Source: Haloechinothrix halophila YIM 93223 (GTDB taxonomy: Bacteria > Actinomycetota > Actinomycetes > Mycobacteriales > Pseudonocardiaceae). Taken from it: 64,000 bases of DNA. The DNA is taken from NCBI RefSeq assembly GCF_000504245.1, contig NZ_KI632509.1, positions 991,723 through 1,055,722 on the forward strand. The letters run 5' to 3'. The notes under the pieces were generated by a model. That model was not told where the DNA came from. It did no database searches and saw only the letters and a program-made list of their open reading frames with translations. Shown here in pieces: positions 53,081 to 63,054 of this stretch (positions are counted from its first letter, which is position 1; each line of letters opens with the position of its first letter). The position numbers were made by a program, and so were the translations under genes.

Positions 53081-55369
53081 GTGAGTACCGCACAGCGGGA
53101 ACCGGCGACGACCGACGTCGAACTCGCTATCCAGGGCATGACCTGCGCGTCGTGCGCGAACCGGATCGAGCGCAAGCTCAACAAGCTCGACGGCGTGCAA
53201 GCCACGGTCAACTACGCGACTGAGAAGGCATCGGTCAGCTACCCGGCGGAACTCGACCCCGCGAGATTGCTGGACACGGTCTCGGCGGCGGGCTACTCCG
53301 CCACGCTGCCGGAACCGAAGCGCGCGGATGACAGTGGCGATGTCGACGGTGCGGAGGGCTGGCACGACGCTAAGGCGGAGCGGGATACCCGGTCCGCCCG
53401 CGACCGACTGCTGGTCTCCGCCGTGCTGTCGGCGCCGGTGATCCTGCTCGCGATGGTGCCTGCGCTGCAGTTCACCTACTGGCAGTGGATCTCGCTGGTG
53501 CTGGCGAGCCCGGTCGTCGTCTGGGGCGGGTTCCCGTTCCACCGCGCGGCGCTGAAGAACCTGCGCCACGGCACCGCCACGATGGACACGCTTATTTCGA
53601 TGGGCACCATCGCGGCCTACGTCTGGTCGCTGTACGCGCTGCTATGGGGCGGTGCCGGGGTGCCGGGCATGACACATCCGTTCGAGTTCACCATCCAGCG
53701 GGGTGACGGTGCGGCGGCCATCTATCTCGAGGTCGCGGCGGGTGTGACGACGTTCATCCTCGCCGGGCGTTACTTCGAGTCCCGTGCTAAGCGACGGGCT
53801 GGCGCGGCGCTGCGCGCGTTGCTTGAGCTGGGTGCGAAGGACGTCTCTTTACTGCGTGTCGATGGCACTGAGCAGCGCATTCCTGTGGACCAGCTGGCTG
53901 TCGGCGACAACTTCGTGGTGCGACCAGGCGAGAAGATCGCCACCGACGGCGTGGTCGCCGAGGGCAGCTCCGCTATCGACGAGAGCATGCTGACCGGCGA
54001 GTCGGTGCCGGTCGAGGTCGTCACGGGCGATCATGTCACCGGCGGCACCGTGAACGCGGCGGGCAGGCTTGTCGTGCGGGCCGCGCGGGTCGGCTCGGAC
54101 ACCCAGTTGGCGCAGATGGCCAAGCTGGTTGCGGACGCGCAGAGCGGTAAGGCTGCCGTGCAGCGGCTGGCCGACCGGATCTCGGCGGTGTTCGTGCCGG
54201 TGGTGATGCTGATCGCGGCGGGCACGTTGACGTACTGGCTGGTCTCCGGTGGCGGAGCGCAGACCGCGTTCACCGCCGCCGTCGCCGTATTGATCATTGC
54301 ATGCCCATGCGCGCTCGGCCTCGCGACGCCGACCGCGCTGCTTGTCGGCACCGGGCGCGGAGCGCAGTTCGGCATCCTGATCAAGGGTCCTGAGGTGCTG
54401 GAGTCCACCCGCCGGGTCGACACCGTTGTGCTGGACAAGACCGGCACGGTCACCAGCGGGCGGATGTCGCTGGTCGATGTCCACGCCGCCGATGGCGTTG
54501 ACGTCACCGATGTGCTGCGGCTGGCTGGTGCGGTGGAGAACGCGTCGGAGCACCCGATCGCGCAGGCCATCGCCCGGGGCGCGCGGGACAAGTTGGGCGA
54601 GCTGGGCACAGTGGAGGACTTCGCCAACCTGGAAGGCCTCGGTGTGCAGGGCGTCGTCGACGGTCACGCGGTGCTCATCGGGCGGCAGGCGTTGCTGGAC
54701 GACTGGAGCCAGCCGCTGCCGGAGGAACTGCTCGCCGCGAAGCGGGCGGCCGAAGCCGACGGCGGCACCGCTGTCGCCGTCGCCTGGGACGGCCGGGCGC
54801 GCGGGCTGCTGGTCGTGGCGGACACGGTGAAAGACACCTCGGCCGAGGCGATCGGCATGCTGCGCGGGCTTGGGCTCACGCCGGTGTTGCTGACCGGGGA
54901 CAACGAGGCCGTGGCACGGGCGGTGGCGGCGCAGGTCGGCATCGATGCGGAGCACGTCATCGCCGAGGTGCTGCCGAAGGACAAGGCCGACGTCATCAGC
55001 CGGTTGCAGTCCGAGGGCAAGGTGGTCGCCATGGTCGGTGACGGCGTCAATGACGCGGCGGCACTGGCCACCGCCGACCTCGGCCTTGCCATGGGCACGG
55101 GCACCGACGTCGCGATCGAGGCGGGCGACCTGACGCTGGTGCGCGGTGACCTGCGGGCGGCGGCGGACGCGATCCGGCTGTCGCGGCGCACGCTTGGCAC
55201 CATCAAGGGCAACCTGTTCTGGGCATTCGCGTACAACGTCGCGACGTTGCCTGTGGCGGCTGCCGGGCTGTTGAACCCGATGCTTGCCGGTGCGGTGATG
55301 GCGTTCTCATCGGTGTTCGTCGTGTCGAACTCGCTGCGGCTGCGGCGGTTCCGCGCGGTGGTGCGGTGA
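53081..55369 (+). CDS. copA: Copper-exporting P1B-type ATPase
   Basis: A 762-residue ATPase. One N-terminal metal-binding domain (GMTCASC near residue 24), eight membrane helices, the intramembrane copper motif [12 protein letters not shown], the phosphorylation site DKTGT, the ATP-binding SEHPIAQA (HP motif) and the hinge [10 protein letters not shown] are all present. It pumps Cu(I) out of the cell. The GTG at 53081 has CAGGAG eight bases upstream and follows copZ by four bases, so both are under CsoR-type control. The gene has typical length and no odd features. Confidence 0.97.
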   Translation: MSTAQREPATTDVELAIQGMTCASCANRIERKLNKLDGVQATVNYATEKASVSYPAELDPARLLDTVSAAGYSATLPEPKRADDSGDVDGAEGWHDAKAERDTRSARDRLLVSAVLSAPVILLAMVPALQFTYWQWISLVLASPVVVWGGFPFHRAALKNLRHGTATMDTLISMGTIAAYVWSLYALLWGGAGVPGMTHPFEFTIQRGDGAAAIYLEVAAGVTTFILAGRYFESRAKRRAGAALRALLELGAKDVSLLRVDGTEQRIPVDQLAVGDNFVVRPGEKIATDGVVAEGSSAIDESMLTGESVPVEVVTGDHVTGGTVNAAGRLVVRAARVGSDTQLAQMAKLVADAQSGKAAVQRLADRISAVFVPVVMLIAAGTLTYWLVSGGGAQTAFTAAVAVLIIACPCALGLATPTALLVGTGRGAQFGILIKGPEVLESTRRVDTVVLDKTGTVTSGRMSLVDVHAADGVDVTDVLRLAGAVENASEHPIAQAIARGARDKLGELGTVEDFANLEGLGVQGVVDGHAVLIGRQALLDDWSQPLPEELLAAKRAAEADGGTAVAVAWDGRARGLLVVADTVKDTSAEAIGMLRGLGLTPVLLTGDNEAVARAVAAQVGIDAEHVIAEVLPKDKADVISRLQSEGKVVAMVGDGVNDAAALATADLGLAMGTGTDVAIEAGDLTLVRGDLRAAADAIRLSRRTLGTIKGNLFWAFAYNVATLPVAAAGLLNPMLAGAVMAFSSVFVVSNSLRLRRFRAVVR

Positions 55370-55425
55370 GGCGGCGCGGCGGGCGGGCCGCCCGCGACAA
55401 CCCGCCGTTAGCCCGCTGTAGATGG

Positions 55426-55506
55426 TGATCAACTTCCTGTGGCGTGTGACGATTTCGTGCCCGGAAAGTCCGGTTCCGTTGGTCGCAGCCCGCAGGAAGT
55501 TGATCA
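55426..55506. repeat. Long-armed palindromic intergenic element (copy 2)
   Basis: Arms TGATCAACTTCCTG / CAGGAAGTTGATCA (14 bp, longer with a bulge) are separated by 53 bases, between copA and the glycine riboswitch. It is related to the elements at 47827 and 62799. Confidence 0.8.
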
Positions 55507-55659
55507 ATATCGCTGGGCAGTCGCGCCGGATGACCGACGACGCCGAGTTGTGTGCACCGAAAGCGGTCTTCACCACACCTCCGACGTCGGGGAGTAGACG
55601 TCGGAGGCGTCGGCGCGTACGTTGATCCCGACGACAATTCCATAACGGGCCGCATGAGC

Positions 55660-55838
55660 CGGAGCGGGAGAGTCCTCGTGTTCGCAGCGAGGCGCCGAAG
55701 GAGCAAGCTCCCCGCCAAACTCTCAGGTACCCATACCGCTTCAGGCCAGGCCACTCTGAAAAGCAGGCGTTCGTCGCCTCACCCACGGTGCAAGCCGGCG
55801 CGTCCGGTGAAGCTCTCAGGTTCATGACAGAGGGGGAG
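55660..55838 (+). promoter_or_regulatory. Tandem glycine riboswitch
   Basis: The first aptamer runs from GAGCGGGAGAGTCC to CAAACTCTCAGGTACCC, with the conserved GCGCCGAAGGAGCAAGCTCCCCGCC inside. The second runs from CCACTCTGAAAAGC through CACCCACGGTGCAAGCC to GAAGCTCTCAGGTTCATGACAGAG. Both end in the CTCTCAGGT...GACAGAG-type 3' stem. This is the known gcvT RNA, which binds glycine cooperatively and turns on glycine-catabolism genes. The gcvT-gcvH-glyA-sdaA genes follow. Confidence 0.95.
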
Positions 55839-55865
55839 TTCCGATCCGTTAACCGAGGAGCTCCC
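55834..55865 (+). terminator. Possible expression platform of the glycine riboswitch
   Basis: GGGAGTTCC / GGAGCTCCC (one G-U pair, loop of 14 bases) overlaps the 3' end of the second aptamer. It could form when glycine is absent and end transcription; there is no U-tract, so Rho or anti-sequestration mechanisms are alternatives. Confidence 0.5.
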
Positions 55866-55941
55866 AGATGTCCGTTTCGTCACCACCGCATCGCCCGGTA
55901 ACGCCGCGGCCTTCGTCCCGCGTTTCCGAGGAGTATCCGGC

Positions 55942-57039
55942 ATGAGCACGCCCTCTCCGCTGCATGAGGTGCACGCCGCGCTCGGCGCGTCGTTCACCGA
56001 CTTCGCTGGCTGGAACATGCCCGTCCGTTACAGCAGTGAGCTGGCCGAACATCACGCGGTACGCGAGGCGGCCGGCCTGTTCGACCTCTCGCACATGGGC
56101 GAGATCGAGATCACCGGACCCGAGGCGGCGCAGGTCCTGGACTACGCGCTGATCGGCAAACTGTCCGCCGTCAAGGTCGGCCGCGCCCGCTACAGCATGC
56201 TGTGCGCCGAAGACGGCGGGGTGCTCGACGACCTCGTCACATACCGGCTCGGTGAGGAGCGTTACCTCGTCGTCGCCAATGCCGCGAACGCAGGGGTTGT
56301 CGCGTCCGCGCTGGTCGAGCGCGCGGAGAAGTTCGACGCGACGGTCACCGACCGCTCCACCGAGTACGCGTTGATCGCGGTGCAGGGGCCGAAGTCCGCG
56401 GACATCGTGCGCGCGGTGAGCGACGCCGACCTCGAGTCGCTGCGCTACTACGCGAGCATGCCCGCCACGGCCGATGGGATCGACCTGTTGCTGGCCCGCA
56501 CCGGCTACACCGGCGAGGACGGCTTCGAGCTGTACTGCGCTCCCGAGCAGGCACAACAAGTGTGGCGGGCGCTGGAGACGGCCGGTGAGCCGCACGGCCT
56601 GCTGCCCGCGGGGCTCGCCTGCCGCGACACGCTCCGGCTGGAGGCAGGGATGCCGCTCTACGGGCACGAGCTGTCAGCGCAGCTCACGCCGTTCGACGCC
56701 GGGTTCGACCGGTTGGTGAAGTTCGAGAAGGATGGCGACTTCGTCGGCCGTGCCGCGCTGACCGAGCGTGCGAAGCAGGAATCGACCAGGGCGCTTGTGG
56801 GGCTGACCGGTACCGGACGCCGTGCGCCGCGCGCCGGTTACGCTGTCCTCGGCCCAGACGGCACGACCGAGATCGGCGAAATCACCAGCGGCGCGCTATC
56901 GCCGACGCTGGGGTATCCGATCGCGATGGCTTATGTTTCCGCCGAGTGCCGTGAGCCGGGCACCAGCCTGCACGTCGACGTGCGGGGCAAGGCACTGCCG
57001 GTCGAGGTGGTCGCCCTGCCCTTCTACCAGCGATCCTGA
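55942..57039 (+). CDS. gcvT: Glycine cleavage system T-protein (aminomethyltransferase)
   Basis: A 365-residue enzyme. FTDFAGWNMPVRYSSELAEHHAVREAAGLFDLSHMGE at the start, then ARYSMLCAEDGGVLDDLVTYRLGEERYLVVANAAN, and later ARTGYTGEDGFELYC and GLACRDTLRLEAGMPLYGHEL are strong GcvT signatures for folate and lipoyl-aminomethyl binding. It releases ammonia and makes 5,10-methylene-THF from H-protein-bound aminomethyl. It is directed by the glycine riboswitch and followed 29 bases later by gcvH. The GcvP and L components are elsewhere; lpd at 45781 could supply L. Confidence 0.96.
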   Translation: MSTPSPLHEVHAALGASFTDFAGWNMPVRYSSELAEHHAVREAAGLFDLSHMGEIEITGPEAAQVLDYALIGKLSAVKVGRARYSMLCAEDGGVLDDLVTYRLGEERYLVVANAANAGVVASALVERAEKFDATVTDRSTEYALIAVQGPKSADIVRAVSDADLESLRYYASMPATADGIDLLLARTGYTGEDGFELYCAPEQAQQVWRALETAGEPHGLLPAGLACRDTLRLEAGMPLYGHELSAQLTPFDAGFDRLVKFEKDGDFVGRAALTERAKQESTRALVGLTGTGRRAPRAGYAVLGPDGTTEIGEITSGALSPTLGYPIAMAYVSAECREPGTSLHVDVRGKALPVEVVALPFYQRS

Positions 57040-57068
57040 CCACCCTGCCGAAAGGACGATTGCGAGCA

Positions 57069-57440
57069 ATGGACATCCCAGAGCACCTCAAGTACACCGA
57101 AGAGCACGAGTGGCTTTCGCTGGACGGCGACGTCGCGACCGTCGGCGTGACCGACTTCGCGCAGGACTCGCTCGGTGACATCGTGTTCGTCGAGTTGCCG
57201 GACCAGGGCGACAAGATCACCGCTGGGGAGCCGTGCGGCGAGCTGGAGTCGACCAAGTCGGTCAGCGAGCTCTACGCCCCTGCCGACGGCGAGGTTGTCG
57301 CGGTCAATGAGGCCGTCAGGGACACACCGGAGTTGGTCAACAGCGACCCCTACGGCGAGGGCTGGCTGTTCCGGGTGCGGGTCGGTGAGCTGCCCGACCT
57401 GCTCGACGCCGCGGATTACGCAGAGATCGTGAAGGAGTGA
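57069..57440 (+). CDS. gcvH: Glycine cleavage system H-protein
   Basis: A 123-residue lipoyl carrier. The start MDIPEHLKYTEEHEWLSL is typical, and the lipoylated lysine is K63 in GELESTKSVSE. It shuttles the aminomethyl group between P- and T-proteins. The ATG at 57069 matches the family start; a TTG nine bases earlier is nearer to AAAGGA, so the exact start is not certain. It is in an operon between gcvT and glyA. Confidence 0.95.
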   Translation: MDIPEHLKYTEEHEWLSLDGDVATVGVTDFAQDSLGDIVFVELPDQGDKITAGEPCGELESTKSVSELYAPADGEVVAVNEAVRDTPELVNSDPYGEGWLFRVRVGELPDLLDAADYAEIVKE

Positions 57441-57446
57441 GCTGGG

Positions 57447-58715
57447 TTGTCCACATTTGATGCCGAGTTGTCCACAGTCGATCCGGAGATCGCGGCAGCG
57501 GTCGACGCGGAGCTGCGCAGGCAGCAGTCCACCCTGGAGATGATCGCCTCCGAGAACTTCGCGCCGGTCAGCGTGCTCGAGGCGCAGGGCTCGGTGCTGA
57601 CGAACAAGTACGCCGAGGGCTACCCGGCCAAGCGCTATTACGGCGGCTGTGAGCACGTCGACGTCGTCGAGAACCTGGCGATCGAGCGGATCAAGGCGCT
57701 GTTCGGCGCGGAGCATGCCAACGTGCAGCCGCACTCCGGTGCGCAGGCGAACGCCGCCGCGATGGCCGCGATGCTGGAGCCTGGCGACACCATCATGGGC
57801 CTGAGCCTGGCGCACGGTGGCCACCTGACGCACGGGATGAAGATCAACTTCTCCGGCAGGCTGTACAACGTCGTCGCGTACGAGGTCGACAAGGAGTCCG
57901 GCCGGATCGACATGGGCGAGGTCGAGCGGCTCGCCAAGGAGAACGAGCCCAAGGTGATCATCGCGGGCTGGTCCGCGTACCCGCGTGAGCTCGACTTCGC
58001 CGAGTTCCGCCGCATCGCCGACGAGGTCGGCGCGAAGCTGATGGTGGACATGGCGCACTTCGCGGGTCTGGTCGCCGCTGGCCTGCACCCGAACCCTGTC
58101 CCGTACGCCGACGTCGTCACCACCACGACGCACAAGACGTTGGGTGGCCCGCGTGGCGGTGTCATCCTGTGCAAGCAGGAGCTGGCGAAGAAGATCAACT
58201 CGACGGTCTTCCCTGGTCAGCAGGGTGGTCCGCTGGAGCACGTCATCGCGGCCAAGGCGGTGGCGTTCAAGATCGCGGCGGGCGAGGAGTTCGCCGAGCG
58301 GCAGCAGCGCGTCATCGACGGCGCGCGGATCCTCGCGAACCGGCTCTCGCAGCAGGACTGCGCTGACAACGGCGTCAAGGTGCTCACCGGTGGCACCGAC
58401 GTCCATCTGGTGCTTGTCGACCTGGTCAACTCCGAGCTGGACGGTCGGCAGGCCGAGGACCGGCTGCACGAGGTCGGCATTACCGTGAACCGCAACGCGG
58501 TGCCGAACGATCCAAGGCCGCCGATGGTCACGTCCGGTCTGCGGATCGGCACCCCGGCGCTGGCGACGCGCGGTTTCGACAACGATGACTTCACCGAGGT
58601 CTCCGACATCATCGCGACCGCGCTGCGGCCGGAATTCGACGACTCGACGCGCGCTGAGCTGCGGACCAGGGTGGAACGGTTGGCAGCGAAGCACCCGCTT
58701 TACCCAGAGATGTAA
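57447..58715 (+). CDS. glyA: Serine hydroxymethyltransferase
   Basis: A 422-residue PLP enzyme that makes serine from glycine and methylene-THF. Hallmarks are [29 protein letters not shown], and the PLP lysine in [16 protein letters not shown] near residue 230. The start is a TTG (57447) with GGAG nine bases upstream. It completes glycine-to-serine conversion with the gcv genes: one glycine is cleaved to methylene-THF and a second takes it up as serine. sdaA follows in the same direction. Confidence 0.95.
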   Translation: MSTFDAELSTVDPEIAAAVDAELRRQQSTLEMIASENFAPVSVLEAQGSVLTNKYAEGYPAKRYYGGCEHVDVVENLAIERIKALFGAEHANVQPHSGAQANAAAMAAMLEPGDTIMGLSLAHGGHLTHGMKINFSGRLYNVVAYEVDKESGRIDMGEVERLAKENEPKVIIAGWSAYPRELDFAEFRRIADEVGAKLMVDMAHFAGLVAAGLHPNPVPYADVVTTTTHKTLGGPRGGVILCKQELAKKINSTVFPGQQGGPLEHVIAAKAVAFKIAAGEEFAERQQRVIDGARILANRLSQQDCADNGVKVLTGGTDVHLVLVDLVNSELDGRQAEDRLHEVGITVNRNAVPNDPRPPMVTSGLRIGTPALATRGFDNDDFTEVSDIIATALRPEFDDSTRAELRTRVERLAAKHPLYPEM

Positions 58716-58793
58716 CCACCGGCGCTTCGCCGCCGATGTGCTGGTCACAAGGCGGCGAAGCACCACCGCGCGGCATGAGCGCAAGGAGGCGCC

Positions 58794-60185
58794 ATGGCGA
58801 TCAGCGTCTTCGACCTGTTCTCGATTGGCATTGGCCCGTCGAGCTCCCACACGGTCGGACCGATGCGGGCCGCACGGATGTTCGTCGACGACCTGGCGGC
58901 GGCGGGGACGCTGACCGCCACCGCGCGCGTCTCGGCGCACCTGTACGGCTCGCTCGGCGCGACCGGCCACGGGCACGGCAGCGACAAGGCCGTGCTGCTC
59001 GGGCTGGAAGGCGAGACCCCGGAGGACGTCGACACCGACAGCGTGGACAGCCGTATCGCGGCGATCCGCGAGCGACGAGAGCTGCGGCTCCGCGGCGAGC
59101 ACCCTGTGCGGTTCGCCGACAACGACCTCGTGCTGCACCGGCGGGCGAAGGGCGACCCGCTGCCGGGAGGACGTCCGGCACACCCGAACACCATGCGGTT
59201 CACCGCGTTCGACACATCAGGTGCCGAGCTCGCGATGCGAACGTATTGCTCCATCGGCGGCGGCTTCGTGCTGGACGCGTCTGCCCCTGACGGACCGATG
59301 GCCGTGCGCGACGAGACGCCACTGGAGTTCCCGTTCCGCACCGCGGCCGACCTGCTGTCGCACTGCGATGTCACCGGGTTGCCCGTCCACGAGATCATGC
59401 GCCGCAACGAACACGCGTGGCGCACCGACGCCGAGATCGACGACGGCCTCGACGAGATCTGGCGCGTGATGCGGGACTGCGTCGCTCGCGGGTGCCTGCG
59501 CGGCGGCGTGCTCCCTGGTGGACTCAAGGTGCCCCGGCGCGCGAAGGCGTGGCACGACAAGCTCATCGCCGAGGGCGTCTCCGACGACCCGCTGACCGCG
59601 ATGGACTGGGTGAACCTGTTCGCGCTCGCCGTCAACGAGGAGAACGCCTCGGGTGGGCGCATCGTCACCGCGCCAACCAACGGTGCGGCGGGCATCATCC
59701 CCGCGGTCCTGCACTACTACATGCGGTTCGTGCCCGGTGCGGACACGGCAGGCGTGCGGCGGTTTTTGCTGACGTCGGCGGCCATCGGCGTCATCCTCAA
59801 GGAGACCGGTTCGATCTCCGGCGCCGAGGTGGGATGCCAAGGTGAGGTCGGCTCGGCGTGCGCGATGGCGGCGGGCGCGCTCGCCGAGGTGCGTGGTGGC
59901 AGCCCGGCGCAGGTGGAAAACGCCGCCGAGATTGGACTGGAGCACCATCTCGGTCTGACCTGCGATCCGGTGGGTGGGCTGGTGCAGATTCCCTGCATCG
60001 AGCGCAACGCGATCGCCGCGACCAAGGCGATCAACGCCTCGCGGATGGCCCTGCGCGGCGACGGGGCGCACCTTGTCTCGCTGGACAAGGCGATCAAGAC
60101 CATGCGCGACACCGGCGCCGACATGAAGACGAAGTACAAGGAGACGTCGCGAGGCGGGCTCGCGCTGAACGTGATCGAGTGCTGA
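58794..60185 (+). CDS. sdaA: L-serine ammonia-lyase (iron-sulfur type)
   Basis: A 463-residue single-chain serine deaminase. [21 protein letters not shown] at the start is the beta domain; the 4Fe-4S cysteines lie in [13 protein letters not shown] and [17 protein letters not shown]. It turns serine into pyruvate and ammonia, so gcvT-H, glyA and sdaA form a glycine-to-pyruvate route. The ATG at 58794 has GGAGG close upstream. The 78-base gap to glyA is small enough for shared transcription from the riboswitch-controlled promoter. Confidence 0.95.
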   Translation: MAISVFDLFSIGIGPSSSHTVGPMRAARMFVDDLAAAGTLTATARVSAHLYGSLGATGHGHGSDKAVLLGLEGETPEDVDTDSVDSRIAAIRERRELRLRGEHPVRFADNDLVLHRRAKGDPLPGGRPAHPNTMRFTAFDTSGAELAMRTYCSIGGGFVLDASAPDGPMAVRDETPLEFPFRTAADLLSHCDVTGLPVHEIMRRNEHAWRTDAEIDDGLDEIWRVMRDCVARGCLRGGVLPGGLKVPRRAKAWHDKLIAEGVSDDPLTAMDWVNLFALAVNEENASGGRIVTAPTNGAAGIIPAVLHYYMRFVPGADTAGVRRFLLTSAAIGVILKETGSISGAEVGCQGEVGSACAMAAGALAEVRGGSPAQVENAAEIGLEHHLGLTCDPVGGLVQIPCIERNAIAATKAINASRMALRGDGAHLVSLDKAIKTMRDTGADMKTKYKETSRGGLALNVIEC

Positions 60186-60204
60186 GGGCGTCAGGCTCTT
60201 CGAT

Positions 60205-60238
60205 GAGGCGTTCAGTGCGCCGAGGCGTTCGGTGCGCC
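60205..60238. repeat. 17-bp tandem duplication
   Basis: GAGGCGTTCAGTGCGCC and GAGGCGTTCGGTGCGCC lie end to end, one base different, in the gap between sdaA and the SRP RNA gene. It appears to be a simple duplication. Confidence 0.7.
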
Positions 60239-60310
60239 GTTTGGCCTGGTGGGGTGGCGGCTGGAGACCTGACCACACCCAGTGTCGGCGTGACCTTTAC
60301 ACTGGAAGAC

Positions 60311-60398
60311 GGACCCCGCGCGGCGTCCATCCTGTGAACCTCCCCAGGGCCGGAAGGCAGCAAGGATAAGCAGGCTCTGACGGGTGCGCGGGGTCCCC
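60311..60398 (+). ncRNA. ffs: Signal recognition particle RNA, small bacterial type
   Basis: GGACCCCGCG and CGCGGGGTCC pair at the two ends. The middle holds the conserved domain IV, with CCCCAGGGCCGGAAGGCAGC (loop GGAA and asymmetric AGCA), which binds Ffh. About 88 nt fits the small 4.5S type of actinomycetes. The gene lies just upstream of dnaX, a common gene order in this phylum. No gene overlaps it, and the 149 bases to dnaX show no reading frame. Confidence 0.96.
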
Positions 60399-60547
60399 TT
60401 ATGTCTTCGTGCGGTCGCATGCGTCAGGGGCGTCAGGCCCAGGGGCCGATGCCGCCTTCAGTCGCGCTGGCCATGGGAGCCGTTACTGGGCGGACGCGAA
60501 GCGTGGGTAGCAGCGCCAAGATCACCGGATGCCGGTACGCTCGCGGC

Positions 60548-62677
60548 GTGGCTCTCGCGCTGTACCGCAAGTACCGTCCGGCGACCTTCGCCGAGGTCGT
60601 CGGTCAGGACCATGTCACGGAACCGCTCCGGGCCGCGCTCGCTGCGGGCCGCATCAACCACGCCTACCTGTTCTCAGGGCCGCGCGGCTGCGGCAAGACG
60701 TCGAGCGCCCGGATCATGGCCCGCTCGCTCAACTGCGTGGACGGCCCGACACCCGACCCGTGCGGCAAGTGCGACTCGTGCATCGCGCTCGCGCCGGAAG
60801 GCCCTGGCAGCGTGGACGTCGTCGAGCTGGACGCTGCCAGCCACGGTGGTGTCGACGACGCCCGTGAGCTGCGGGATCGCGCTTTTTACGCGCCAGCGGA
60901 TTCGCGCTATCGGGTGTTCATCATCGACGAGGCGCACATGGTCACCACGCAGGGCTTCAACGCTCTGCTCAAGATCGTTGAGGAGCCGCCGGAACACCTG
61001 ATCTTCCTGTTCGCGACGACCGAACCGGACAAGGTGCTGCAGACGATCCGCTCGCGCACCCATCACTACCCTTTCCGGCTGATCCCGCCAAGCTCGATGC
61101 GGGAACTGCTTGAGCGCAACGTCGAGGCCGAGGGCGTGCCGGTGGAACCAGCGGTGTATCCGCTTGTCATCCGGGCGGGTGGTGGCTCCGCGCGCGACAC
61201 CCAGTCGCTGCTCGACCAGCTGCTCGCCGGTGCCGGTGAGGAGGGTGTGACCTACGACCGGGCGGTCGCGCTGCTTGGCGTCACCGACCGTGCGTTGATC
61301 AACGACATGGTGGACGCGCTTGCCGACGAAGACGCGGCAGCGGTGTTCGGCACCGTGGAACGGCTCGCTGACGCTGGGCACGACCCGCGCCGGTTCGCGT
61401 CCGACCTGCTCGACCGGTTGCGCGATCTGGTGCTGCTGCGGTCGGTGCCGGACGCGGGTTCGCGCGGACTGGTGAACGTGCCGGACGACGAGCTGTCCAA
61501 GATGACCGCGCAGGCTGACCGCGTCGGGGCTGGGACACTGACCCGCTACGCCGAGATCGTCCACAACGGACTGATGGAGATGCGCGGCGCGACGTCACCT
61601 CGGCTCCTGCTTGAGCTGCTGTGTGCGCGGATGATGCTGCCAGCGGCCGCGCCGGACGCGCAGAGCGAGAGCGCGGTGCTGCAACGCCTTGAGCGGCTGG
61701 AGCGCAGGGCCACCGCGAGCGGTGGTGCGGCTGGTGCTGGTCAGGCTGCCGCGGGTGCCGCGCCTGGCGGCGGTGTCGCCGGGCCCGCGGGTGCTGCCGG
61801 GCATGCTGGCGCTGACGCGCCGCAGTCTGAGCAGCCGCAGCGGGTGTTCCGCAGGCCGTCACAGCGGCAGGAGCAAGACGGTCGGGAGCCGCAGGATCCA
61901 GCGGCCTCGGCCTCGCAATCCGCCCCAGCTTCTGCGCCGCAGCAGCCCGCGCAGCCGGCCGATCAGGACCAGCAGTCAGCGCAACCTGCCGAGACGCGGC
62001 AGCCAGCCCAGCCGACGCGGCAACCCGCCCAGACGCAGCCAGCTTCGCAGGCCCAGCCCGCACCGGAGCCGCAGGCCGACGCGCCCTCGACGTCTGGCGG
62101 GGTGGACGCCACCGGACTACGCGGTGTGTGGCCGCAACTGCTCGCCACGATCCGCAACGCGCCGGGTGGCAGGAGCATCGAGGCGATGCTGACCCAGGCT
62201 GGAGTGCGCAGCGTCGACGGCAACCTGGTCGTCCTCACCCACAAGGCGGCACCGCTGGCGCGTCGGCTGTCCGACCCGACCAACGTCGAGAAGATCGCGG
62301 CGGCGTTGCGCGAGGTGCTCGGCGGCGATTGGCAGGTGCGCTGCGAACACGAGGGTGCGGCTAGCCAGCAGGGCGGGCCGGCCGCGAAGCAGCAACAGCC
62401 TCGCCAGCAGGCGCAGCAACAGGCCCAGACGCAGCGCCCTAGCAGGCCGTCGCAGCAGGAACGCCAGCCGGAGCGCCCGCAGCCACGGCAGGAACAGCCG
62501 CAGGAACAGTCCGAGCCGGACATCCCGTTGCCACCGGAACCGGCAGAGGACGAGGACATGTACACCGAGGAACCCAGCTCGCTCGGCCCGCCGCAGGAGA
62601 CACGGCAATCGGAAGACCCGAGTAGGGCGGCGCACCAGCTCCTCTCCGACCACCTCGGCGCTCGCCGTCTGGACTGA
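60548..62677 (+). CDS. dnaX: DNA polymerase III subunits gamma and tau
   Basis: A 709-residue clamp-loader ATPase. Walker A GPRGCGKT is at residues 44-51; a four-cysteine zinc module (CGKCDSC) is near residue 75; DEAH is near residue 122; and the SRC-like sensor FATTEPDKVLQTIRSRTHHY follows. From about residue 390 a long Gln/Pro/Ala-rich linker leads to a small tau C-terminal domain (RGVWPQLLATIRNAPGG) and a second Gln-rich tail. The GTG at 60548 (VALALYRKYRP) is the conserved start; the open frame to 60401 is not used. No slippery A-tract for the gamma frameshift was found. Confidence 0.95.
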   Translation: MALALYRKYRPATFAEVVGQDHVTEPLRAALAAGRINHAYLFSGPRGCGKTSSARIMARSLNCVDGPTPDPCGKCDSCIALAPEGPGSVDVVELDAASHGGVDDARELRDRAFYAPADSRYRVFIIDEAHMVTTQGFNALLKIVEEPPEHLIFLFATTEPDKVLQTIRSRTHHYPFRLIPPSSMRELLERNVEAEGVPVEPAVYPLVIRAGGGSARDTQSLLDQLLAGAGEEGVTYDRAVALLGVTDRALINDMVDALADEDAAAVFGTVERLADAGHDPRRFASDLLDRLRDLVLLRSVPDAGSRGLVNVPDDELSKMTAQADRVGAGTLTRYAEIVHNGLMEMRGATSPRLLLELLCARMMLPAAAPDAQSESAVLQRLERLERRATASGGAAGAGQAAAGAAPGGGVAGPAGAAGHAGADAPQSEQPQRVFRRPSQRQEQDGREPQDPAASASQSAPASAPQQPAQPADQDQQSAQPAETRQPAQPTRQPAQTQPASQAQPAPEPQADAPSTSGGVDATGLRGVWPQLLATIRNAPGGRSIEAMLTQAGVRSVDGNLVVLTHKAAPLARRLSDPTNVEKIAAALREVLGGDWQVRCEHEGAASQQGGPAAKQQQPRQQAQQQAQTQRPSRPSQQERQPERPQPRQEQPQEQSEPDIPLPPEPAEDEDMYTEEPSSLGPPQETRQSEDPSRAAHQLLSDHLGARRLD

Positions 62678-62706
62678 CGGGAACGACGGCGCCGGAACCG
62701 CCTGCG

Positions 62707-62753
62707 GTGAATGACGCTTTGCGTGTGCTCAGTACAGGCAAAGCGTCATTCAC
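62707..62753. terminator. Terminator after dnaX
   Basis: Perfect 16-bp arms GTGAATGACGCTTTGC / GCAAAGCGTCATTCAC with a 15-base loop start 30 bases after the dnaX stop. Confidence 0.88.
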
Positions 62754-62798
62754 TGGCGTGGGTGATCGCTCGGACGTCGTTGTCGATCGTGCTGCCGT

Positions 62799-62885
62799 TG
62801 TTGATCTACTTCCCCTGCGCTATTACCAATAGAAACGGCCGAAGCGGACGAAATTTGGTCGCAGCGCAGGGGAAGTAGATCAACA
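62799..62885. repeat. Long-armed palindromic intergenic element (copy 3)
   Basis: Perfect 22-bp arms (from TGTTGATCTACTTCCCC to CTGCGC) separated by 43 bases, directly after the dnaX terminator and 170 bases ahead of ybaB. The 62678-63054 gap holds no other feature apart from the terminator. See copies at 47827 and 55426. Confidence 0.85.
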
Positions 62886-63054
62886 CGCCACCCGGGGCGC
62901 TGCGAGCTACACCGGCAACCGCACCGACCGCATCAGACTCCGCACGCCACACCGCACGACACCGCGACGTCCCCGGCGGGCAGCGGGTTAGGCTGGGCAC
63001 CAGCCGCGAAACCAGCCACGTAATCAGGCGAGAACGAACGGATCGAGGGCCGAG

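Noticed and set aside
57024-59183. Minus-strand open frame of 719 codons opposite gcvH and glyA
   Set aside because: Antisense shadow of two certain genes.
60401-60547. Longer N-terminus for DnaX
   Set aside because: The frame is open, but the conserved start VALALYRKYRP fits the GTG at 60548; upstream residues have no homology pattern and adjoin the SRP RNA gene.
61700-62600. Programmed frameshift in dnaX
   Set aside because: No slippery A-run or following stem was found; the Gln/Pro-rich part is simply a long linker.
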